This document shows, one piece after another, positions 1-7,309 of a stretch of 64,000 bases of DNA. This DNA comes from an uncultured Dorea sp. (lineage in GTDB: Bacteria; Bacillota; Clostridia; Lachnospirales; Lachnospiraceae). Position numbers and translations under genes: made by a program. The DNA is taken from contig NZ_CAKRAH010000007.1 of assembly GCF_934294775.1 (NCBI RefSeq), positions 1-64,000 of the forward strand. Direction: 5' to 3'. Under the pieces are notes generated by a model. It did not search any database, was not told the origin of the DNA, and saw nothing but the letters and a program-made list of their open reading frames with translations. Numbering within the stretch: position 1 is the stretch's first letter; the number at the start of each line of letters is the position of its first letter.

Positions 1-80
1 AAAAGCAGGCGGCCGTTATGCTCCGCAGAGCGGCCGTCCTAAAACGCATTTGCGACCGCCGAAGGGCGCAAAATGCAGGT
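1..80. repeat. GC-rich palindromic segment at window edge
   Basis: Two short inverted repeats sit side by side: CGGCCG copies near 11-16 and 32-37, and GCATTTGCG (47-55) facing CGCAAAATGC (67-76). The base composition is far more GC-rich than the AT-rich island that starts about 40 bases later, so this probably marks the left border of that island. A 26-codon open frame runs from base 2 to a stop at 80-82, so this could also be the end of an upstream gene. I do not recognise a repeat family. Confidence 0.35.
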
Positions 81-199
81 AAGAAAAGCAGGAGAAAGAA
101 AATGTTTGCATTTGTTAATATATCTTGGGTTACAAAATTATTTAAATAATAAGAAAATTGGCTGCTAAAAACTGGTAAGAAGTGTGGAGGAGCTTGAGA

Positions 200-568
200 A
201 TGAAGAAAGAAGGAGAAATCTTGGAAAAATGGAGAGAGGCAAAAGTAATTTGGGGAGGAGGATGCGCAGCTGTTAGTAGTGTAATAATAACAGGAATTTG
301 CATCACGGTCTCTTTTTTGAGGATGCTATTTCAAGGAGGTGCGGATGGCTATAGGACATGTTTTTTTAATACTATATATTTTAAATCCGTAACTGATTTA
401 AAAGGAACAGTATCTATAAGTATGGGACTAACAGGAAGATATTTACCACTTATAATATTTCTTATAATAATTTTTGTGTTGATATTTGGTGTGTTTTATA
501 TAACAAAAATGTTATTGCTATATCGCCAGAAATTATTAGATGAAAGAAGTGAAAAAGGTGGAATTTAA
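200..568 (+). CDS. Small membrane protein beside the sactipeptide cluster
   Basis: A 122-residue protein I do not recognise. The ATG at 200 follows a GGAGG (186-190) at good spacing; a GTG at 182 is the only other start. It has a short basic/acidic N-terminus, a hydrophobic segment around residues 20-42, a polar loop, and a second strong hydrophobic segment around residues 84-105 followed by a basic, charged tail, so two membrane passes are likely. It lies immediately upstream of two bacteriocin-like precursor genes and shares their very AT-rich composition. Thuricin CD-type clusters carry small membrane proteins with a proposed immunity role near the precursors, so self-immunity is a reasonable inference, not something the sequence proves. 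Confidence 0.6.
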   Translation: MKKEGEILEKWREAKVIWGGGCAAVSSVIITGICITVSFLRMLFQGGADGYRTCFFNTIYFKSVTDLKGTVSISMGLTGRYLPLIIFLIIIFVLIFGVFYITKMLLLYRQKLLDERSEKGGI

Positions 569-761
569 AGTTTATGAAATTGCGCCAGGCCAATTACTAA
601 AAATAATTGTACGATCATATATATTTGTGATTTTTTTGTTTGATCGAGAGTGGGATTCGAATATTTGCAGGAAATATAATGCGAGTATCTTGATTGGAGA
701 GCCGACTCATGTGTCTTATACAAAAAAATTACGATATATTTGGATAATTTGGGGCGTATAA
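540..761 (+). CDS. Doubtful small ORF, possible membrane peptide
   Basis: A 73-codon frame beginning inside the end of the previous gene (29-base overlap). It has a hydrophobic stretch near residues 21-34 and many Lys, Arg and Tyr residues. No convincing ribosome binding site precedes the ATG and I recognise no family. It may be a small accessory or immunity peptide of the bacteriocin cluster, a decayed remnant, or chance in AT-rich DNA. It is listed only because nothing else explains 569-761. Confidence 0.25.
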   Translation: MKEVKKVEFKVYEIAPGQLLKIIVRSYIFVIFLFDREWDSNICRKYNASILIGEPTHVSYTKKLRYIWIIWGV

Positions 762-913
762 AGCTGCAATGAAGAGAGTGATGTAAGTTTAAACTAACGA
801 AAAGCAACGAAAAAAGGCATCCATGAAGTAACGGTTTTTTGTGGGGAAGTGTGAAATAATGATGACAAGAGCTGGAGACATAAAACTAACTTTAACAAAT
901 TAAAAATTTTTAC

Positions 914-943
914 TTGATATTAGAGATTACAAAATCATGTAAA
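914..943 (+). promoter_or_regulatory. Candidate promoter of the sactipeptide precursors
   Basis: TTGATA at 914-919 is followed 17-18 bases later by a weak -10 (ATGTAA/TGTAAA, 937-943). A small hairpin (GCTTG/CAAGC, 961-978) lies in the predicted 5' leader before the first precursor. In such AT-rich DNA, promoter-like strings are common, so this is weak support. Confidence 0.3.
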
Positions 944-1016
944 AAAGATGATAGTTAAAGGCTTGTTTATTAGCAAGCTATGACTATAAATACATAATAC
1001 GAAAGGAGGCGTTAGT

Positions 1017-1178
1017 ATGGATAATAATCTGAGAATTGTAAATCAAAAAGACATGGATGAACAAGAAATGTACGAGGTTGGAGGTTCAGTTGCTTGTGTG
1101 ATAGCTTGTGCTGGTGGATGTTTGATTACTTATATGACAGCAGCAGCGATGGCAGTAATTACAGCTGATATGTCATAA
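1017..1178 (+). CDS. Sactipeptide precursor 1 (thuricin CD-like)
   Basis: A 53-residue precursor peptide. The ATG at 1017 follows AAAGGAGG (1002-1009). The leader, residues 1-22, is charged and ends in VGG, a double-glycine processing site. The core starts GSVACVIACAGGC and is followed by a hydrophobic, Ala/Met/Thr-rich tail. If cleavage leaves one Gly at position 1, cysteines fall at 5, 9 and 13, exactly as in thuricin CD alpha and beta. The predicted acceptor positions 21, 25 and 28 are Ala, Val and Ala. In that family, radical SAM enzymes join each Cys sulfur to the alpha carbon of a partner residue to make a hairpin antibiotic. The two rSAM genes downstream support this. The V3-A4-C5 start looks more like the beta peptide. 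Spectrum and activity cannot be read from sequence. Confidence 0.85.
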   Translation: MDNNLRIVNQKDMDEQEMYEVGGSVACVIACAGGCLITYMTAAAMAVITADMS

Positions 1179-1193
1179 TGGAGGAAAAGAAAA

Positions 1194-1349
1194 ATGGATA
1201 ATGAAATCATGGTATTAAATGGAAATGAAGAAGCAACTATAAAAGAAGATGTGGGCGGTAATTGAGCTTGCGTTATAGGATGTGGATCTTTTTGTATATT
1301 AACAGGGGGATCAGCAAGTGTAATAGCAACAGTTGCGACGGCATTATAA
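1194..1349 (+). CDS. Sactipeptide precursor 2 with in-frame TGA (selenocysteine or nonsense)
   Basis: A 51-codon frame 15 bases after precursor 1, with GGAGG at 1180-1184 before the ATG at 1194. The leader has MVLN and ends EDVGG; the core reads GN, then TGA (1263-1265), then ACVIGCGSFC and a Ser/Thr/Ala tail, ending in TAA. Taking the second Gly of GG as position 1, Cys fall at 5, 9, 13 and the residues at 21, 25, 28 are Ser, Thr, Thr: the donor and acceptor residues of thuricin CD alpha. TGA occupies position 3 (Ala in thuricin alpha, Val in precursor 1). The frame is intact beyond it. The window encodes SelA, SelB, SelD and tRNA-Sec, so decoding as selenocysteine is possible; a nonsense mutation (for example GGA or TCA to TGA) is equally simple. 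A weak hairpin follows the TGA. Confidence 0.7.
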
Positions 1350-1353
1350 GTTA

Positions 1354-1397
1354 AAAAGTCATCATATTAAAGCTTTGATTTTGATATGATGACTTTT
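1354..1397 (+). terminator. Hairpin between precursors and modification genes
   Basis: A perfect 14-bp stem (1354-1367 with 1384-1397) with a 16-base loop sits just after precursor 2 and ends in TTTT. It lies immediately before the radical SAM gene. It probably acts as a leaky terminator or RNA stabiliser, so that precursor transcripts exceed those of the enzymes, as is common in RiPP operons. Confidence 0.8.
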
Positions 1398-1422
1398 GCG
1401 TAAGAGACAAAAGGAGAAAAGA

Positions 1423-2880
1423 GTGGGTATAAATTTATTAAAATTTCAAACAAAAAATGGTACGAAATTAATTTTTGATAATAGTTCAGGAATAGTAATT
1501 CCGGAAAATGATGATACAGAATATCTAATTAATCATATTGCTGATGATAAAAATGATATCATTGAAGAATTAAGTAAACGAAATCTCTATAGAGAAAATG
1601 AATTTGAAAAACATTATAGATATATTTTTGCATTAAAAGAAAATGGATATTTTAGAACAGATTTACAAGAAATATATAGTGGGAATTCAAAAGATTTTTT
1701 TGCGGGGTTGACATCTCAGTTGTTATTAGTTGTAACGGAAGATTGTAATTTGCGGTGTAAATATTGTATTTATTCAGATTTTTATAAGGAGAAGAAAACA
1801 TATTCATCAAAAAAAATGAGTAAGGAGACAGCATTTAAAGCTGTTGCATTTTTTAAAAAATTACATGAAGAAAAATTAAAATATGGATATAAGGATGAAG
1901 CAAAAATTAGTTTTTATGGAGGGGAACCTTTACTTAATTTCAAATTGATAAAAGAGGTTGTTGATTATGTAAAGAAAATAAACTTCAGCAATGTACAATT
2001 TTTGATGACCACTAATGGAACATTAATGAATGACCCAATATTAGATTTTTTAGCGAGAGAAAACTTTATTCTTAGTTTTAGTTTAGATGGACATGAAGAA
2101 AATCACGACAGAAACAGGATATATAATGGCGGAGGAGAAACACATAAGACAATAGTCAATAATATGATTAAATATCAAGAAAAGTTATCTCAATATGGAC
2201 GGGATCAGGTGATCAATATTAATTGTTGTTTTGATGATTATACTGACATGATTGAAGTAACAGCTTTTTTTGAAAAATTAAGGAAGAAAATAAATAAATT
2301 AAATATTATATACAGTAAAATATACGATGTAGATACAGAATATTATACTTATTGTAAAAAAACATATAATGAAAAAGGAAAAAATAATGAGTATACGTAT
2401 AAGAATACAATAAAAGAATTATTTGAGCAATATTATTTACAAGATAATAAAAGTGAAATTCCAGATTCAATTAGAACAATTTTTTGGGGATACTATTTAA
2501 CAAAAAACAGAAAAAAGGGCATTGTAGATTTTTATCGAGGAAATACGTGTGCCATAGGAGACAAATTGTGTGTTGCACCCGACGAAAAAATATATATTTG
2601 CGAAAAAGCAAACCAAGAAATGGATATAGGAAATTTGTCTTCGGGATTAGATGACGAGAAGATACAGAAAATATATGAAAAATATTTTGAAATTAGAGAA
2701 AAACATTGTAAAAATTGTTCGGTATGTCGATTATGTGATGCTTGTTATGTACATTTTTTAAAAAATAATGAGTTGAAATATAATCCAGAAGTTTGCAAAA
2801 AAAGAAAAGAAGTTTTTGAGAGAAGTTTAGTAACAGTTTACACGTTGATGGAAAAAAATAAAGAGATATTTGATGTTTAG
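1423..2880 (+). CDS. Radical SAM/SPASM sactipeptide maturase (TrnC-like)
   Basis: A 485-residue radical SAM enzyme expected to install Cys-to-alpha-carbon thioethers in the precursors just upstream. The radical SAM CX3CX2C motif is CNLRCKYC at residues 108-115, followed by a glycine-rich FYGGEPLL element. A C-terminal SPASM region has many cysteines (CAIG...C, ICEKA, CKNCSVCRLCDAC, EVCKKR), fitting two auxiliary [4Fe-4S] clusters. The roughly 100 residues before the CX3CX2C motif fit a precursor-recognition (RRE-like) domain. I chose GTG 1423 because AAGGAG (1411-1416) sits 6 bases before it; the frame extends to a TTG at 1396 inside the hairpin. Overall design matches the two rSAM enzymes of thuricin CD clusters. 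Which peptide each enzyme modifies cannot be told. Confidence 0.85.
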   Translation: MGINLLKFQTKNGTKLIFDNSSGIVIPENDDTEYLINHIADDKNDIIEELSKRNLYRENEFEKHYRYIFALKENGYFRTDLQEIYSGNSKDFFAGLTSQLLLVVTEDCNLRCKYCIYSDFYKEKKTYSSKKMSKETAFKAVAFFKKLHEEKLKYGYKDEAKISFYGGEPLLNFKLIKEVVDYVKKINFSNVQFLMTTNGTLMNDPILDFLARENFILSFSLDGHEENHDRNRIYNGGGETHKTIVNNMIKYQEKLSQYGRDQVININCCFDDYTDMIEVTAFFEKLRKKINKLNIIYSKIYDVDTEYYTYCKKTYNEKGKNNEYTYKNTIKELFEQYYLQDNKSEIPDSIRTIFWGYYLTKNRKKGIVDFYRGNTCAIGDKLCVAPDEKIYICEKANQEMDIGNLSSGLDDEKIQKIYEKYFEIREKHCKNCSVCRLCDACYVHFLKNNELKYNPEVCKKRKEVFERSLVTVYTLMEKNKEIFDV

Positions 2881-2893
2881 GCAGGTGAAAAAT

Positions 2894-4150
2894 ATGAAAA
2901 AATATTTTTCTTTATATTCAACTACATATTTTTATAAGTTAGGAAAAGAAGGATGTTTATATAATACGTTGAATGGTGAAGTAGTCGCATTATCACAAGA
3001 GCAAAGTAAGCTAATTAAAAAAGTAGAAAATGGGATGTCTACAGAATGCATAAAAGCAGAAGAGAGAAATTTTTTAGATATTTTAGAAGAGCATCTGCTT
3101 GGAGAATACGGTGAAAAACCTTTTTCAATAGAACCCACATTTTGGGGAGAAAATAATTTTTATAAAAGTATAGCTGGAAGTAAAAGATCATTTGAAATAT
3201 TACAAATTGAATTAGCTGAGGAATGTAACTGTAATTGCGTTTTTTGTGATAAAAATTCAGAGCTGGTTTATAGGAAAACTGGCTGTAAATGTTGGAAAAC
3301 AAATTCAGAAAATAGGAAGCTGAAGTTGGAGGAGTGGATTAAATATATAAAAGAAGCAAAAAAATTGGGGTGCAAAAAAATACAATTTTTTGGTGGAGAA
3401 CCGCTATTAGAATGGGATCTTTTGAAAGAATTAATAATAATAAGCCAAGAGATTAGTATTCAAGAAATTGAGATATTCACTAATGGAATTTTGCTAGATG
3501 ATAATAAAGTAAAGTTTTTACAAGAAAGGGCTGTAAAAACAATAATTCAAATTAGTAATATGGACAATAATAAAGAAATATTAGGAATTGATAAAGATAT
3601 TGACTATCTTGACATCCTAAGAAGTGTTAAAGAGAAAAATTTAGACTTTGAAATTTTATTGTTAATTTCACGTTATAATGATCAATATTTGGAGAAATAT
3701 AAAAGTTTATATTCTAAAAATCGGTATCCGTATTCGATAGATTTTATAATGCCGTATCCTAACAATTCCTTTTTTTCAGAGAAATATAAAAGTTATATAT
3801 TGGATTATAAGAATAAATTGTTAAAATGTAATCCTATAAATCTGGGAGTATTGATGTTATATAATCCGTGTTATATGAAGACAATAGCCATTTCAAAAAG
3901 AGGGTACGCTTATCCGTGTATTATGTCACGATTTGTTACATACGGCGTATTAGATGGGGAGAATTCTTTAGAAAGTGTTTTGAAAGAAAAATATGAAACA
4001 ATGAAATATTTATCTAAAAATAAAATGACTACATGTAAAGAATGCCTGTATAAATATGCCTGTGTAAATTGTTCTGCAATAGAAATTAGTGCATCAGATG
4101 GAATATTTGGTTGTAAAAATTGTTCTAAAATTAAAGGAAATGAAGAATGA
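2894..4150 (+). CDS. Second radical SAM/SPASM sactipeptide maturase (TrnD-like)
   Basis: A 418-residue radical SAM protein, the second modification enzyme of the cluster. The CX3CX2C motif reads CNCNCVFC (residues 111-118; cluster cysteines C111, C115, C118, with an extra C113), followed by FFGGEPLLEWD. The first 100 residues are a precursor-binding type region (SLYSTTYFYKLGKEG, NTLNGEVVALS) resembling PqqD/RRE sequences. The C-terminus has a SPASM-like cysteine set (PCIMSRF, CKECLYKYACVNC, GCKNC). ATG 2894 has an AGGTG at 2883-2887; the gene starts 13 bases after the TrnC-like stop. Having two different maturases for two different precursors is the thuricin CD arrangement. Its stop overlaps the next start (ATGA), so the genes are translationally coupled. 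Confidence 0.82.
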   Translation: MKKYFSLYSTTYFYKLGKEGCLYNTLNGEVVALSQEQSKLIKKVENGMSTECIKAEERNFLDILEEHLLGEYGEKPFSIEPTFWGENNFYKSIAGSKRSFEILQIELAEECNCNCVFCDKNSELVYRKTGCKCWKTNSENRKLKLEEWIKYIKEAKKLGCKKIQFFGGEPLLEWDLLKELIIISQEISIQEIEIFTNGILLDDNKVKFLQERAVKTIIQISNMDNNKEILGIDKDIDYLDILRSVKEKNLDFEILLLISRYNDQYLEKYKSLYSKNRYPYSIDFIMPYPNNSFFSEKYKSYILDYKNKLLKCNPINLGVLMLYNPCYMKTIAISKRGYAYPCIMSRFVTYGVLDGENSLESVLKEKYETMKYLSKNKMTTCKECLYKYACVNCSAIEISASDGIFGCKNCSKIKGNEE

Positions 4151-5256
4151 ATATTTTGAATACACAACTTAGCAAATTAATAGAAGAGGAATATCTATAT
4201 TATAATGATTTGGATACAAAAATAAAAAAGAATTTAAAAAAAGGTCTAAGTGAAGAAATAGACTATAACAAAATAAGACATATTTTAGATGATATTCAAG
4301 ATCCTCATTTCCAAATTATAAATCCCAAAATGAGAAAATTTTTTTTAGAGTTGCCGCTGGCAATTGTTGGAGAAAATATTATTGTAGCAGAAAAATGTGA
4401 AAAATATCCTCAAATAAAAAAAGGAGATGTACTGAAAAAAATTGAAGGAAGAGGGATAGAAGAAATATTAGCCCAATATGGAAGGTTTAATACAATAACA
4501 TTACGATTAATAAAAATTTTGGATTTAATAAGTAGAAATGATAAACCAGGAAAAATAACACTAGAATTTGAAACTGAATCGGATTTATATATTAAGGAAA
4601 AAATAGAGTATATTTTATATGATACTGTTTGGTTAAAAGAATTGAAAATGAATGCCAGTAGTCAAACAGATATAGTAAAAAATAAAACGGGGGTAAAATA
4701 TGTAAAAGTTCCTTCGTTGATGGATGATAAAAGTGTAGAAATGATTGTAAATGAGCTTGAAAGTTGGTCGTATCAAACTCCTGTCATTTTTGATTTGCGA
4801 TATAATCTTGGAGGAAAAATTAGTAATGCTGTCAAGTTATTGCAATTTTTTATTGAGGAAAGAACAGAAATATATTTAAAAAGTAGAAAAAATATGGAAT
4901 GTATTTCTGTTTTGCCGAAGAAAAGTAACATAAAAGAAAACAAGATGGGTGTATTAATAAATAATCTTACCTGTAGTTCGTTAGAATTCGTTTTTTTAAG
5001 AAATATTTTAAATGTAAAAGATATTGTTTTAATAGGTGAAGAAACTTGTGGAATGCTAGATGTAGCAACTGTTTATCAGCTAAATCCCAATTATATTATG
5101 AATATGACTACAAAAAAATATGTAGAAAGTAATGGAGTGGTTATAAAAGAAAAAGCTATTACACCTCAAATTATTTTAAAAAATCAAATAAATGATATAC
5201 GAAAAAATAAGGATAGTCAGCTGATACAGGCACTAGAAATATTGAGAAAATCGTAA
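4147..5256 (+). CDS. S41-family peptidase of the sactipeptide cluster (TrnP-like)
   Basis: A 369-residue S41 (C-terminal processing/tail-specific) peptidase-like protein. The N-terminal half has a PDZ-like part (PQIKKGDVLKKIEGRGI); the C-terminal half is the S41 core, with VIFDLRYNLGGK and NNLTCSSLEF, where Ser277 is the expected nucleophile (TxSxxE). In CtpA-type enzymes a GKG lysine follows; here that position reads GEETCGMLD, with Met where Lys would be, so catalysis may follow a tricorn/S41B-like scheme or be impaired. No signal peptide, so it is probably cytoplasmic. Thuricin CD clusters also encode an S41 peptidase (TrnP). A role in leader removal or turnover of precursors is inferred. 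ATG overlaps the upstream stop by four bases. Confidence 0.75.
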   Translation: MNILNTQLSKLIEEEYLYYNDLDTKIKKNLKKGLSEEIDYNKIRHILDDIQDPHFQIINPKMRKFFLELPLAIVGENIIVAEKCEKYPQIKKGDVLKKIEGRGIEEILAQYGRFNTITLRLIKILDLISRNDKPGKITLEFETESDLYIKEKIEYILYDTVWLKELKMNASSQTDIVKNKTGVKYVKVPSLMDDKSVEMIVNELESWSYQTPVIFDLRYNLGGKISNAVKLLQFFIEERTEIYLKSRKNMECISVLPKKSNIKENKMGVLINNLTCSSLEFVFLRNILNVKDIVLIGEETCGMLDVATVYQLNPNYIMNMTTKKYVESNGVVIKEKAITPQIILKNQINDIRKNKDSQLIQALEILRKS

Positions 5257-5278
5257 AAAAATTAAAGGCGGATAAAAG

Positions 5279-5461
5279 ATGAAGAAGATTATATTACAAA
5301 CAATATTAAATTTTTCAATACTATTTCTGATTACAATGATTTTACCATACGTTTTTAAGGATGCGAAAGAATCAATAGATCAGTTCGTAATGAAGACTTT
5401 AGTAATTTTATTGTTTTCTATCGGTATTGGAATCAGAAATTATTTAAAAGAAAGAGGATAG
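5279..5461 (+). CDS. Two-span small membrane protein of the cluster
   Basis: A 60-residue protein with two hydrophobic segments (about residues 4-24 and 37-53) separated by a charged loop, and a basic end (NYLKERG). AAAGGCGG lies before the ATG. It sits 22 bases after the S41 gene and 2 bases before the ABC ATPase, so it is clearly part of the operon. I recognise no family. It may be a transporter accessory or an immunity peptide; the position next to the exporter favours one of those. Confidence 0.6.
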   Translation: MKKIILQTILNFSILFLITMILPYVFKDAKESIDQFVMKTLVILLFSIGIGIRNYLKERG

Positions 5462-5463
5462 AA

Positions 5464-6189
5464 ATGGAAAATAAAGAAATTTTATCGGTTGAAAATCTGA
5501 CGAAGCGATATCAGAAATTTTTTTTGAATAATGTGTGCATGAAAATCTTACCGGGTGAAATAGTTGGAATAATCGGACCGAATGGTGCGGGAAAAAGCAC
5601 AACATTAAAAATTATATTGGGAATTATAAATGCTGATTCAGGAACTATTGTGATGAAAGATGAAAAAATAAAGAAAGATAATCACAAAAAAATTAAGGGG
5701 AAAATAGGATATGTAGGTGAAGATCCTTCTTTTTTTGAAAAATCAAGACTAAAAGAGATAAAGAACTTTTACCGGATGTTTTATGATACATGGGACGAGC
5801 AGTACTATCGGATGTTGATGGAACGATTTGAGCTGTTAGATGATTATAAAGTAATAGAACTTTCAAAAGGAATGAAGGTGAAGTTTTCATTATGTCTTGC
5901 ACTTTCGCATAAACCGGAATTATTGGTTTTGGACGAACCGACATCAGGATTAGACCCATTGGTCAGAAATGAAATTTTGGCATTACTTAAAGAATATGCA
6001 GAGGAATATAATGCAGGAATTATATTTTCATCACATATTACAGAGGATATGGAAAAAATAGCTGAAAAGTTAATATTCATTTATAAAGGAAACGTGTTGG
6101 ATCAATGTGCAACAAAAAACTTGTTAGAAAAAGAAATTTCAATTGATATATATTTGGAAAATTTAATAAACGGGGGTGAGCGTTTATGA
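5464..6189 (+). CDS. ABC transporter ATP-binding protein (TrnF-like exporter)
   Basis: A 241-residue ABC ATPase. Walker A GPNGAGKST at residues 38-46, a signature-type motif LSKGM at about 133, Walker B and D-loop LLVLDEPTSGLDP at about 153-165, and the switch histidine in IFSSHITEDM. It belongs to the single-domain ATPases that pair with ABC-2 membrane proteins for export or self-protection. The next gene overlaps it by four bases and encodes such a permease. In thuricin CD the TrnF/TrnG pair is the proposed exporter. There is no attached C39 peptidase domain, although both precursors have GG leaders, so leader cleavage must come from another protein, perhaps the S41 peptidase. Confidence 0.88.
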   Translation: MENKEILSVENLTKRYQKFFLNNVCMKILPGEIVGIIGPNGAGKSTTLKIILGIINADSGTIVMKDEKIKKDNHKKIKGKIGYVGEDPSFFEKSRLKEIKNFYRMFYDTWDEQYYRMLMERFELLDDYKVIELSKGMKVKFSLCLALSHKPELLVLDEPTSGLDPLVRNEILALLKEYAEEYNAGIIFSSHITEDMEKIAEKLIFIYKGNVLDQCATKNLLEKEISIDIYLENLINGGERL

Positions 6190-6791
6190 GAAAATTATTG
6201 TTTAAATATGTACTTCTAAACAGAAAAAATGTAATGGTTGGTTTTGTTGTAGCAATCTTTTTTTCGCTTATTAATATAGATGGACATAGGTATTATCCTG
6301 CTGCACTTATGATGTGTCCCGCATTGTTATTTAGTTTTGTAGTAGGAAAAATGTGCTATCTGGAAGATTCAACGGCAACACAGCAATTTTTATTTGCGCT
6401 TCCAGTTGCAAAAAAAGATATTATTTTTGAGAAAAATATAATGTCGTATATATGCATTATTACAGGTCTGGCAATAGCAAATTTAACAGAATGCATAATT
6501 GATATGTTAAAAATGCAGACTATGTATTTTGATATTTCCCTGATTTTAATTATGGGAATTTTTCTTATAGTGTATAACACCACATACATTTTTTTGAATT
6601 ATAAATATGATTATTCAAAAACACAATTTACGCCATACATTTTATTAGGAGTGATGCTGGTGCTTTTCAAATTTGGAGAAAAAGTTGGTCAGTTTATGGA
6701 TGATAAATACACAGTATGGTGGGGAATTGGTGTAATTAGTGCCGTCTTTTTAAACATATTCATATTACAAAAGTTGTCGGATTGTAAATAA
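6186..6791 (+). CDS. ABC-2 type permease (TrnG-like)
   Basis: A 201-residue membrane protein with about six hydrophobic segments (starting KYVLLNRKNVMVGFVVAIFF). It is typical of small ABC-2 permeases that work with a separate ATPase. It overlaps the ATPase gene by four bases, with GGGGTGAG as ribosome binding site. It is the last gene of the AT-rich sactipeptide island and probably forms the export or immunity pump with the upstream ATPase. The length is about that of bacitracin/lantibiotic-type permease halves, so it would act as a dimer. Confidence 0.75.
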   Translation: MRKLLFKYVLLNRKNVMVGFVVAIFFSLINIDGHRYYPAALMMCPALLFSFVVGKMCYLEDSTATQQFLFALPVAKKDIIFEKNIMSYICIITGLAIANLTECIIDMLKMQTMYFDISLILIMGIFLIVYNTTYIFLNYKYDYSKTQFTPYILLGVMLVLFKFGEKVGQFMDDKYTVWWGIGVISAVFLNIFILQKLSDCK

Positions 6792-6843
6792 ATGATAATT
6801 GAGTATAAGTGTAAACGGTAGAACGCATGGCGATGTTAAAAAA

Positions 6844-6868
6844 GGACACGAGGCTAATCCTCGTGTCC
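6844..6868 (-). terminator. Terminator of the 6854-7159 gene
   Basis: A 10-bp GC-rich stem (6844-6853 with 6859-6868) with a 5-base loop. On the minus strand it is followed by a run of T (AAAAAA at 6838-6843 on plus). The stop codon of the minus-strand gene is in the loop. It lies between convergent transcription units. Confidence 0.8.
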
Positions 6869-7159
6869 CTGCAAGATTAATTTCATCTTATCCTTCTCCA
6901 TCTGCATCCAGTAGTCTTTGCGGTCTTCGAATTCCTGGGTGATCCATTCGAGAGATTCGCTCAGACCGTCTTCTGTAAATGGAAAGTCTTTTAATGTCTT
7001 TCTCTCTTCGGAAGTCTTCTCAAAGCACCATGGCTCCGGGTAGACCCAGGTATGTATGACATCATCTTCAGCGCGCATGAAGAACCGCATTCCGTGATGA
7101 GAACCGGAGAAAGGTTCTTTTTTTAATACTTTTATAGAAAGTCCGATAATTTTGATCAT
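6854..7159 (-). CDS. Hypothetical protein, 101 aa
   Basis: A soluble, acidic protein I do not recognise. It opens MIKIIGLSIKVLKKEPFSGSHHGMRFFMRAEDD and continues with a Trp/Pro-rich middle (HTWVYPEPWCFEKTSEE) and an acidic, helix-prone C-terminus. It has no signal peptide or membrane segment. GGAGG precedes the ATG (minus strand, 7168-7173), so it is well translated. It has its own terminator and appears to be a single-gene unit. Base composition returns to the window average here, so it lies outside the sactipeptide island. Confidence 0.65.
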   Translation of the reverse strand: MIKIIGLSIKVLKKEPFSGSHHGMRFFMRAEDDVIHTWVYPEPWCFEKTSEERKTLKDFPFTEDGLSESLEWITQEFEDRKDYWMQMEKDKMKLILQGHED

Positions 7160-7309
7160 ATGTTTTGTCCTCCTGATAATTAAGGTTTCATATTTGTGAT
7201 ATTCATAGACTTATTATAGAATCTATCATATCATGATTTTCGGTTCTATAGGACAAAATATGACTCATAATCCAAATACCATAATCTCAATGCAACTGAA
7301 GAAAGATGC

